Of a stretch of 5,944 nt of DNA, positions 1 through 5,411 are shown in pieces (position 1 is the stretch's first letter; each line of letters begins with the position of its first letter). The DNA lies in NCBI GenBank assembly GCA_003509785.1, contig DOMY01000104.1:321-6264 (forward strand). The letters are read 5' to 3'. Source of the stretch: Gemmobacter sp. GTDB lineage: Bacteria; Pseudomonadota; Alphaproteobacteria; Rhodobacterales; Rhodobacteraceae. The position numbers and the translations under genes are program-made. The notes under the pieces were generated by a model. It saw only the letters and a program-made list of their open reading frames with translations. It was not told the origin of the DNA and did no database searches.

Positions 1-402
1 CCCGACCGCGCGCCGCCGTCCCGCGATCGGCCGATGCGCAATCTTTCCGTGCTGGTGATCGACAATGAACGCCAGATCCAGTCCGGCATGCGGACGCTGC
101 TGACCGGCTGGGGCTGTGCGGTGGCAACGGCTGACGGGTTCGATCAGGCCGCCTCGCTCTTCGCCGATGGGGCGCCGCCCGACATCATCCTGGTGGACTA
201 TCATCTTAAAGATGGCGAGACGGGCGATACCGTGATCCACCGCTTGCATGATCATTTCGGCGTCAAAGTGCCCGCCGTGATGATATCCGCCGACCGCGGC
301 GAGGCGCTGAAAACCCAATTGGCGGCCACCGCGACGCCGTTGCTGAACAAGCCGGTGAAGCCGGCGCAACTGCGCGCGTTGCTGCGAACGATCCTGGACT
401 GA
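1..402 (+). CDS. C-terminal receiver domain of a probable hybrid sensor histidine kinase (5'-truncated)
   Basis: The reading frame is open from base 1, so the ATG at 34 is probably internal and the true start lies before the window. The first eleven codons encode a Pro/Arg-rich stretch typical of an interdomain linker. From the ATG (M1) a complete response-regulator receiver domain follows. It has an acidic pocket D10-N11-E12, a predicted phospho-acceptor D55 in ILVDYHL, a switch residue S85 and the conserved lysine K106 in LLNKPVKP. The protein ends right after the last helix, with no output domain. That ending, and the LNKPVKP-type C-terminus, are typical of PAS-containing hybrid kinases (NahK/ErcS-like, possibly FlhS-like) found near quinoprotein alcohol dehydrogenase genes. 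Kinase domains are not visible here. A stand-alone single-domain receiver starting at 34 is the alternative, but no convincing ribosome-binding site precedes that ATG. The gene converges on the response regulator at 407-1048, with four bases between stop codons. Confidence 0.8.
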   Translation, partial: PDRAPPSRDRPMRNLSVLVIDNERQIQSGMRTLLTGWGCAVATADGFDQAASLFADGAPPDIILVDYHLKDGETGDTVIHRLHDHFGVKVPAVMISADRGEALKTQLAATATPLLNKPVKPAQLRALLRTILD

Positions 403-406
403 TCGC

Positions 407-1048
407 CTAATTATCGCCGTCGAAGCGCACCCGATTGGCCAGGATCACCGCCTGGGTCCGGCTGAACACATGCAACTTTTGAAGGATGGCGGAGACATGC
501 GCCTTCGTCGTGGTCATCGATACGCTCAGGTCATGGGCAATCTGCTTGTTCAAGCGGCCATGGACCAGATGCGTCAGCACAACCCGCTGCTGCGGCGTCA
601 GGCTACCGATGCGGTTGAGGATATCGGCCTCCTCCGGGCTTTCCTGCGGGCCATCTTCGATCGCGTCGGGCATGTAGATTTCGCCGGACACCACGCGATG
701 CAGCGCATCGACGATCGCGCTGCGCTTCATCGACTTGGGGATGAACCCCGCCGCCCCGGCGGTCAGCGCCTCGCGCACGATCGCGCGGTCGAACGCGCCC
801 GATATCATGACCACGGGCAGGATCGGAAAACGGCTGCGCAACAGGCGCAGTCCGTCCAACCGCTTGACGTCGGGAATGTGGAGGTCGAGCAGGATCAGAT
901 CGAAATTGGACTGTTTGTCCAGCGTTGCCAGCGCCTCCTCCATGCTCGCCGCCTCGAAGATCGCACAGCCGTCGAAGGTGATGGCGATGACGCTGCGCAG
1001 CCCGTCGCGGACCAGTGGATGATCGTCGATGATCAGCACCCGCTCCAT
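407..1048 (-). CDS. LuxR/NarL-family response regulator
   Basis: This 213-residue protein has a standard two-domain layout. The N-terminal receiver (about 1-120) has acidic residues D8-D9, phospho-acceptor D55 in LILLDLHIPD, switch S83 and conserved K105 in FIPKS. The C-terminal LuxR-type helix-turn-helix (about 148-210) begins LTPQQRVVL and carries the recognition region IAHDLSVSMTTTKAHVSAIL. Such proteins bind DNA as phosphorylated dimers. The family includes the AgmR/ErdR/FlhR-type regulators of quinoprotein alcohol oxidation, and its place next to the dehydrogenase and kinase fits that role. The start at 1048 gives the usual MERVLIIDDHP N-terminus and has GAGG five bases upstream. In-frame ATGs at 1051, 1066 and 1090 are alternatives; the one at 1090 has a G-rich run just upstream. 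The frame stays open to 1327, but that part overlaps the dehydrogenase gene and encodes low-complexity residues, so it is excluded. Target promoters are inferred, not shown. Confidence 0.88.
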   Translation of the reverse strand: MERVLIIDDHPLVRDGLRSVIAITFDGCAIFEAASMEEALATLDKQSNFDLILLDLHIPDVKRLDGLRLLRSRFPILPVVMISGAFDRAIVREALTAGAAGFIPKSMKRSAIVDALHRVVSGEIYMPDAIEDGPQESPEEADILNRIGSLTPQQRVVLTHLVHGRLNKQIAHDLSVSMTTTKAHVSAILQKLHVFSRTQAVILANRVRFDGDN

Positions 1049-1102
1049 CATGACCTCGTCCGCCATCAGGTCGCCATCATCCCCCTGCATCCGTCCCCCC
1101 TG

Positions 1103-1181
1103 CCCATGACGATCGACCATGATCGGGGGCACGGCAAGACGGCCTGACTGGCCTGCATAATTCCCGCGCCCCATGACGATC
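1103..1181. repeat. 12-bp direct repeat plus small palindrome between dehydrogenase and regulator genes
   Basis: CCCATGACGATC occurs at 1103-1114 and again at 1170-1181. Next to the second copy is an 11-bp palindrome, ATAGC-A-GCTAT, at 1182-1192, four bases beyond the dehydrogenase stop codon. These lie in the 148-bp gap between the dehydrogenase stop and the regulator start, so they could be operator sites for the regulator gene or simply chance. No convincing intrinsic terminator (GC stem plus T run) was found in this gap. Confidence 0.3.
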
Positions 1182-1196
1182 ATAGCAGCTATTCCC

Positions 1197-2945
1197 TTAT
1201 TTCGGCAGCTTGAACACCCAGAGCGATCCGCCCTGGTTGATATCCTTGAAGGACTTGGCGACCTCGCCACCCCACAGCGGCACCGCGCCGCCCCAGCCGG
1301 ACATGACGGCGACATATTGCTCGCCATCCTGTTCCCAGGTTACAGGCGAACCGACCACGCCGGACCCGGTCTGGAATTTCCACAATTCCTGGCCAGTCTT
1401 GGCATCGAAGGCCTTCAGATAGCCTTCGGGCGTGCCGGTGAACACCAGATTGCCCCCGGTCGTCAGCACCCCGCCCCACAACGGCGCCTTGTTCTTATAT
1501 TCCCACACGATCTTGCCGGTCTTGGGGTCCATGGCCCGCAGCACGCCGATATGATCTTCGGCAATCGGCTTGATGGTGAAGCCAGCGCCCAGATAGGCAG
1601 CACCCTTCTTGTAGGCGATGGGCTCGTTCCAGATGTCCATGCCCCAGTCGTTGGACGGGATATAGAAAAGGCCGGTGTCATGGCTGTAGGCCATCGGCAT
1701 CCAGTTCTTGCCGCCCAGGAAGGACGGGGAAGAGAACACCATCTCGCCCTTGGCCCCATCGGCCGATTTCGACGGATCGCCGGGGCGACCTTCCTCGATA
1801 AAGATCGGGCGGCCGGTTTCGTCGATGCCAGAGGCCCAGGTGATGTCCTTCACGAAGGGCCAGGCGTTCAGGAACTTGCCGTCTTCGCGGTTCAGCACAT
1901 AGAAGAACCCGTTGCGGTCGGCGGTGGCGAATTTCTTGTTGCCGTCCTTGTCGACGAAGGCCACAACCTCGTTCACGCCGTCAAAATCCCAGCCTTCGCG
2001 CGGCGTGGTCTGGAAGTGCCACTTGATCTCGCCGGTGGCCGGGTCGATCCCCAGACGGCTGGCAGCATAGAGGTTGTCGCCCGCATTGCCTTCCACCGGG
2101 GTGCCCGCATTGCGCAGATGGCTGTTCCAGGGCGCCGGGTTGCCGGCACCGAAAACCAGCGTATTGGTGTCGATGTCATAGCTGCCGCCCAGCCAGGTCG
2201 CGCCGCCACCCGATTTCCACATGTCGCCCGGCCAGGTCGCGTTCAGCGTCCCGGTCATGGTGCTTTCCTTGCCGTTCAGCGTGCCCATATGGCCTTCGAT
2301 CACCGGGCGGGTCCAGACGGTTTCGCCGGTCAGCGCATCGCGCGCCTGCACTTCACCCACAACGCCGAATTCGCCACCCGAATTGCCGGTGATGACCAGA
2401 CCGTTCACGATCAGCGGCGCGGCGGTATAGCTGTAGCCTTCCTTGTAATCGGCGATCTTCTTGTTCCAGACCACATCGCCGGTCTTCAGGTTCAGCGCGA
2501 CGATGCGGGCATCCAGCGTGCCGAAATAGATGTTGTCGCCATAGATCGCGCCGCCCCGGTTGATCACATCGCAGCAGGGCAGGATGCCTTCGGGCAGGCG
2601 GGCGTCATATTGCCAGACTTCCTTGCCGGTCTTCAGATCAACGGCATAGATCCGCGAATAGGACGCGGTGACATACATCATCCCGTCATGGATCAGCGGC
2701 TGGGTTTCCTGGCCGCGCTGCTTTTCGCCCCCGAACGAAAACGCCCAGGCCGGCAGCAGGTTCTTCACATTGTCCTTGTTCAGGGTGGTCAGCGGGCTGT
2801 ACCGCTGCAGATCGCGCCCCATGCCATTGGTCAGAACGTCGCCCGTCGTTGCGGCATCCTTTGCCAGATCTTCTTCCGTAACGCCGGAAACCGCCGGCGA
2901 TGCGGCAATAAGGGCCGCTGCCACGGCCATGATAAAGCGGTTCAT
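1197..2945 (-). CDS. PQQ-dependent methanol/ethanol-family alcohol dehydrogenase, predicted lanthanide-dependent
   Basis: This periplasmic quinoprotein oxidises primary alcohols (and possibly aldehydes) with PQQ and a metal ion and donates electrons to a cytochrome c. The 582 residues start with a signal peptide (about 1-20), followed by an eight-bladed propeller. Tryptophan-docking motifs of the type AxDxxTGxxxW end at W111, W160, W211, W309, W481 and W522. Other signatures are the vicinal cysteines C124-C125 (disulfide over PQQ), predicted metal ligands E192 (SGGEFGV) and N269 (GAGNPAPWN), catalytic D320 and R344 (ADRNGFFYVLNR). Two residues after D320 is D322; this second aspartate marks lanthanide-using XoxF/ExaF/PedH enzymes, whereas calcium enzymes have Ala, Ser or Thr there. 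The C-terminal half (KNWMPMAYS, GAVPLWGG, GGSLWVFKLP) resembles ExaA/PedE/PedH ethanol dehydrogenases more than XoxF, so an ExaF/PedH-like assignment is favoured, though phylogeny was not run. The start is fixed by a strong Shine-Dalgarno (GGGAGGT, 2951-2957) five bases before ATG. No small-subunit (MxaI) gene is visible. Confidence 0.95.
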   Translation of the reverse strand: MNRFIMAVAAALIAASPAVSGVTEEDLAKDAATTGDVLTNGMGRDLQRYSPLTTLNKDNVKNLLPAWAFSFGGEKQRGQETQPLIHDGMMYVTASYSRIYAVDLKTGKEVWQYDARLPEGILPCCDVINRGGAIYGDNIYFGTLDARIVALNLKTGDVVWNKKIADYKEGYSYTAAPLIVNGLVITGNSGGEFGVVGEVQARDALTGETVWTRPVIEGHMGTLNGKESTMTGTLNATWPGDMWKSGGGATWLGGSYDIDTNTLVFGAGNPAPWNSHLRNAGTPVEGNAGDNLYAASRLGIDPATGEIKWHFQTTPREGWDFDGVNEVVAFVDKDGNKKFATADRNGFFYVLNREDGKFLNAWPFVKDITWASGIDETGRPIFIEEGRPGDPSKSADGAKGEMVFSSPSFLGGKNWMPMAYSHDTGLFYIPSNDWGMDIWNEPIAYKKGAAYLGAGFTIKPIAEDHIGVLRAMDPKTGKIVWEYKNKAPLWGGVLTTGGNLVFTGTPEGYLKAFDAKTGQELWKFQTGSGVVGSPVTWEQDGEQYVAVMSGWGGAVPLWGGEVAKSFKDINQGGSLWVFKLPK

Positions 2946-3058
2946 CTGTTACCTCCCTTGGATGATCCGTCGGAGACCTCAGGCGACGCGCTCCCTCCTG
3001 CGGTTACCTTGGCCCAGTGGCCATATCATCGGGCCGGTCACGGGGCCGTGAAATTGCA

Positions 3059-3104
3059 CAATGGTCGTAAAACGGCGGTTCAATGGTCGTAGAGCCGGGT
3101 CGTA
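3059..3104 (-). promoter_or_regulatory. Triple GGTCGTA (TACGACC) repeat upstream of the dehydrogenase: candidate activator sites
   Basis: On the plus strand, CAATGGTCGTA occurs at 3059-3069 and 3081-3091, exactly 22 bp (about two helical turns) apart. A third core, GGTCGTA, follows at 3098-3104. Each core is followed by a similar purine/CGG stretch (AAACGG, GAGCCGG, GAACGG). Read in the direction of the dehydrogenase, the cores are TACGACC, 118 bp or more upstream of its ATG, a sensible place for activator binding. A fourth core lies in the cytochrome/ABC divergent region. The adjacent LuxR-type regulator is the obvious candidate binder, but that is inference. A weak -10-like GATATG lies on the minus strand at 3027-3022. 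Confidence 0.5.
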
Positions 3105-3145
3105 GAACGGGGTGCAGGGCCTGTTCCGGGGCGAATCTGCAGGGT

Positions 3146-3175
3146 TCGCGCGGCGCACCCTCCTGCGCCGCGCGA
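3146..3175 (-). terminator. Perfect 12-bp GC-rich hairpin after the cytochrome gene
   Basis: TCGCGCGGCGCA at 3146-3157 and TGCGCCGCGCGA at 3164-3175 are exact inverted repeats around a six-base loop. The stem begins 13 bases past the cytochrome c stop codon in the direction of transcription, and lies before the GGTCGTA repeats that probably serve the dehydrogenase. This order suggests it ends or attenuates cytochrome transcripts, or protects their 3' end, while the dehydrogenase has its own promoter. No T run follows on the minus strand, so it is not a classical intrinsic terminator. Confidence 0.55.
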
Positions 3176-3188
3176 CCTGAGCCGCGGC

Positions 3189-3608
3189 TCAGTTGGCGGC
3201 CGGAACCACCCGCAGATAGGCCAGAATGAATTCCTCCACCACCGGATCTGTGATGCCGACATGGCGCATCTTGGTACCGGGCACAAAGCCGGTGTTATCC
3301 GCCATCCAGGCCTTCAACGCCGGTTCCGTCCAGACGAAACCCGCCGATTTCAAGGCTTTGGAATAGGGATAGCCTTCCACCGATCCGGCAGCGCGGCCGA
3401 TCACGCCTTCCAGCTTGGGGCCATAGCTTTCATGGCTGGCATCGGTGGCATGGCAGCGGCGGCAGCTGGCGTCGAACAGCGCGGCGCCGGCCTCTACCTT
3501 GATCCGCTCGAAGGTCTGGCTGTCTTCGGCCAGGGCGGCGGTGGGCAGCAGGGCCATGGCGGCAAGGCTTGTGCCAAGCACTGCGGCAAACAGGGGGGTG
3601 AGGGTCAT
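3189..3608 (-). CDS. Periplasmic class I cytochrome c, presumed electron acceptor of the PQQ dehydrogenase
   Basis: The 139-residue precursor has a signal peptide ending near TAALA|ED (residue 27), so the mature protein is about 112 residues in the periplasm. Heme is attached covalently at C49-R-R-C52-H53, with H53 as one axial ligand. M114 in the motif VPGTKMRHVGI is the likely second ligand, as in small class I (c2/c550-like) cytochromes. There is only one heme motif. It lies immediately upstream of, and on the same strand as, the alcohol dehydrogenase, an arrangement known for exaA/exaB and xoxF/xoxG (c553i-type) pairs. That supports a role in accepting electrons from reduced PQQ and passing them to a terminal oxidase. 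The ATG at 3608 is chosen because it starts the signal peptide and has GGAG six bases upstream; ATGs at 3620 and 3647 would add a charged, non-signal extension. It is separated from the dehydrogenase by 243 bp containing a hairpin and repeats, so the two need not be strictly co-transcribed. Confidence 0.9.
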   Translation of the reverse strand: MTLTPLFAAVLGTSLAAMALLPTAALAEDSQTFERIKVEAGAALFDASCRRCHATDASHESYGPKLEGVIGRAAGSVEGYPYSKALKSAGFVWTEPALKAWMADNTGFVPGTKMRHVGITDPVVEEFILAYLRVVPAAN

Positions 3609-3673
3609 TCCCGTCTCCATTTCGGTTGGTTGCGCGTTCGCGGGCACCCTCGCCGTCGGGGCGGCGCGCGGCG

Positions 3674-3687
3674 TTGATGCAGGTCAA
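3674..3687. promoter_or_regulatory. FNR/CRP-family-like box TTGATGCAGGTCAA
   Basis: The sequence TTGAT-GCAG-GTCAA matches the FNR-type consensus TTGAT-N4-ATCAA at nine of ten defined positions. It lies in the 189-bp divergent region, with its centre 72 bp upstream of the cytochrome ATG and about 117 bp upstream of the substrate-binding protein ATG. In alphaproteobacteria such boxes are bound by FnrL, FnrP, NNR or FixK-type regulators in response to oxygen or nitric oxide. The placement suggests control of the cytochrome gene, but no clear -10 element was found on that side. Confidence 0.45.
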
Positions 3688-3704
3688 CCGGGCCATGCTG
3701 CTTT

Positions 3705-3744
3705 GGTCGTAGGCGGCACGGAGGGTTGCGCGCCTTTGGTCGAA
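3705..3744. promoter_or_regulatory. GGTCGTA element and GGTCGAA variant in the divergent promoter region
   Basis: GGTCGTAGGCGG at 3705-3716 matches the repeats upstream of the dehydrogenase (3059-3104), including the trailing CGG. A variant, GGTCGAA, lies at 3738-3744; both are preceded by CTTT. Sharing the motif suggests one regulator, perhaps the LuxR-type protein at 407-1048, acts on the dehydrogenase, cytochrome and ABC operon together. Confidence 0.4.
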
Positions 3745-3766
3745 TATCCCTGTTCCGCCACCGGGT

Positions 3767-3772
3767 TAGAAT
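3767..3772 (+). promoter_or_regulatory. Possible -10 element (TAGAAT) for the ABC operon
   Basis: TAGAAT matches the sigma-70 -10 consensus at five of six positions and sits in the only AT-rich patch of the divergent region. A start near 3779 would leave a leader of about 19 bases containing the Shine-Dalgarno sequence. There is no good -35 at 16-18 bp, which fits an activator-dependent promoter. GAATATCC (3742-3749) and GAATATATCC (3769-3778) form an imperfect direct repeat around it. Confidence 0.3.
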
Positions 3773-3797
3773 ATATCCATCTCGGGGGAGGGATATC

Positions 3798-4769
3798 ATG
3801 TCGATCACACGTCACCTTTTCGGCGCCGCTTTGGCCGCGCTCTGTTCAACCGCCGCCCTGGCCGAGGATGCCGTTCTGCGCATCGCCACCCAGGTCAGCG
3901 GCACCGTCAACTGGGAGTTGACGACCATCGCCAGCCAGGGGCTGGATCGTGCCAACGGCTTTACCATGCAGGTGCAGGATGTGGCCGCCGGGCCTGCGGC
4001 CCAGCTGGCCTTCCAGGCGGGCGAGGCGGATGTGATCGTATCCGACTGGCTCTGGGTCGCACGGGCGCGGGCCGAGGGGCAGGATTATGTCTTCATCCCC
4101 TACAGCCGCGCGGTAGGCGCGCTGCATGTGCCCGAAGGCAGCACGGCCCAGACGCTGGCCGATCTCAAAGGCGGGCAGATCGGCATTGCGGGCGGCCCGG
4201 TCGATAAAAGCTGGCTGATCCTGCGCGCCTATGCCCAGCAGGAATACGGCATGGATCTGGCTGCCGAAACCGAACAGGTCTTTGGCGCGCCGCCGCTGAT
4301 TTTTGAAACGGCGCTCGGGGGCGAATTGCAGGGCGCGGTGAACTTCTGGCACTTCGGCGCCAAGATGGAAGCCGCCGGGATGCGCCCGCTGGTCACCGTG
4401 GCGCAGGCCGGGCAGGCGCTGGGTCTGGATGCCGATACGCCGCTGCTGGGTTATGTGGTGACGGGGGATCTGCTGCGCGAAAAGCCGCAGCTGGTGGCAG
4501 GCCTTGCCGCCGCCAGCCGTGGCGCGAAAGAGATCCTCGCCACCGATGATGCCGCATGGGAGGCCCTGCGCCCCATCATGAACGCCAAGACCGATGCCCA
4601 GTTTGCCGCGCTCAAGGCAGGCTTCCGCGCCGGTATCCCGGCCCCCGGCCCGGTGGACGAGGCTTCGGCGGCAAAGATGCTTGCCATCATGGCGCAGCTC
4701 GGCGGCGAAGAGCTGGTCGGCAAGATGACAGATCTGCCTGCGGGCGTGTTTGTCACCCCCGGCAGCTGA
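3798..4769 (+). CDS. ABC transporter substrate-binding protein, NitT/TauT (SsuA/NMT1-like) type
   Basis: The 323-residue precursor has a signal peptide with a hydrophobic core at residues 7-22 and a cleavage site near AALA|ED, with no lipobox cysteine, so the product should be a soluble periplasmic protein. The mature part begins AVLRIATQ and has the order of features seen in NitT/TauT-family binding proteins: an early NWELTTIASQGLDRANGF segment, AFQAGEADVIVSDWLWVARA (about 71-90), LADLKGGQIGIAGG (120-133) and a second-lobe ligand-binding region around NFWHFGAKM. Family members bind nitrate, taurine, sulfonates, thiamine precursors and similar small molecules; the ligand here cannot be read from sequence. 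GGGGGAGGGA (3784-3793) just before the ATG fixes the start at 3798; an upstream in-frame ATG at 3726 would place promoter sequence in the protein. The stop codon overlaps the ATPase start. Divergence from the cytochrome gene with shared motifs suggests a link to alcohol oxidation. Confidence 0.87.
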   Translation: MSITRHLFGAALAALCSTAALAEDAVLRIATQVSGTVNWELTTIASQGLDRANGFTMQVQDVAAGPAAQLAFQAGEADVIVSDWLWVARARAEGQDYVFIPYSRAVGALHVPEGSTAQTLADLKGGQIGIAGGPVDKSWLILRAYAQQEYGMDLAAETEQVFGAPPLIFETALGGELQGAVNFWHFGAKMEAAGMRPLVTVAQAGQALGLDADTPLLGYVVTGDLLREKPQLVAGLAAASRGAKEILATDDAAWEALRPIMNAKTDAQFAALKAGFRAGIPAPGPVDEASAAKMLAIMAQLGGEELVGKMTDLPAGVFVTPGS

Positions 4770-5368
4770 TGGCCGCGCTGGCGCTTCATCTGGAGGGCGC
4801 CGATCATGGCGGCGGGCCACTGATCGGCCCGCTGTCGCTGTCTGTCCAGCCCGGTGAAACCGTGGCGCTTGTCGGCCCGTCAGGCATTGGCAAGACCACG
4901 CTGTTGCGCATCATCGGCGGGCTGCACAAACGCTGGCGCGGGCGGCTGGATCTGCCGGGGCGGCTGGCCATGGTGTTTCAGGAACCCGTTCTGCTGCCCT
5001 GGCGCAGTGCCCTGCAGAACATCACCCTGACCACCGGCTGCACCCCCGCTGCCGCGCAGGTCGCGCTGGCTTCGGTCGAACTGGCGGAACGGGGCGCGCA
5101 TTTCCCCGGCCAGCTGTCGCTGGGCCAACAGCGCCGCCTGTCGCTGGCGCGGGCCTTTGCCATGCAGCCCGATGTGCTGCTGATGGACGAACCCTTCGTA
5201 TCCCTTGATCCCGCCCTGGCGGATGAGATGATGGGCCTGTTCGAACGGCTGCGCGCCGGGCGCCCGCTCGCCACCGTGATCGTGACCCATGCCCCGGCCG
5301 AGGCGGAGCGTCTGGCGACCCGCATCCTGCGGCTGGACGGACGGCCCGCCGCGCTGACCGCCGCCTGA
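4769..5368 (+). CDS. Short ABC transporter ATP-binding protein (SsuB/TauB-like)
   Basis: The 199-residue cytoplasmic ATPase would power the transporter served by the preceding binding protein. It has Walker A GPSGIGKTT (36-44), Q-loop Q71 in VFQEPVLLPWRS, signature LSLGQ (117-121, in place of LSGGQ), Walker B VLLMDE (136-141) with catalytic E141, D-loop SLD (145-147) and switch H174. All catalytic elements are present, so it should be active. The FQEPVLLPW motif is typical of nitrate/sulfonate/taurine-type ATPases. At 199 residues it is shorter than the usual 240-260: the segment between Q-loop and signature is compact and the C-terminal tail is missing. Its ATG overlaps the upstream stop (TGATG, 4767-4771) with no clear Shine-Dalgarno of its own, so translation is probably coupled. 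The frame is open upstream to 4556, but that stretch is a shadow of the binding-protein gene. No membrane permease is encoded before or after it in this window. Confidence 0.9.
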   Translation: MAALALHLEGADHGGGPLIGPLSLSVQPGETVALVGPSGIGKTTLLRIIGGLHKRWRGRLDLPGRLAMVFQEPVLLPWRSALQNITLTTGCTPAAAQVALASVELAERGAHFPGQLSLGQQRRLSLARAFAMQPDVLLMDEPFVSLDPALADEMMGLFERLRAGRPLATVIVTHAPAEAERLATRILRLDGRPAALTAA

Positions 5369-5411
5369 TGCCCGATTTGCCGCATCTCGCCACCTGTGCC
5401 AGACTGCCCGC

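Noticed and set aside
470..1147. A 225-codon plus-strand frame opposite the response regulator
   Set aside because: It mirrors the regulator gene, and its product is rich in Arg, His, Asp and Gln without any domain.
1049..1327. N-terminal extension of the response regulator into the dehydrogenase gene
   Set aside because: The extension would overlap the end of the dehydrogenase and encodes residues with no homology pattern; the receiver domain begins at the ATG at 1048.
3009..3050. Small inverted repeats TGGCC-n-GGCCA and CACGGGGCCGTG upstream of the dehydrogenase
   Set aside because: Arms are only about five GC-rich bases, expected by chance in DNA of this composition, so no operator is claimed.
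1173..3092. A 639-codon open frame on the plus strand, antisense to the whole dehydrogenase gene
   Set aside because: The opposite strand encodes an unmistakable PQQ dehydrogenase. The antisense product is a low-information mix rich in Ala, Gly, His and Arg with no recognisable domain; long antisense frames are common in GC-rich genes.
3846..4820. A 324-codon minus-strand frame opposite the substrate-binding protein
   Set aside because: It is a shadow of a clear gene with signal peptide and ribosome-binding site on the other strand, and its own product has no family features.
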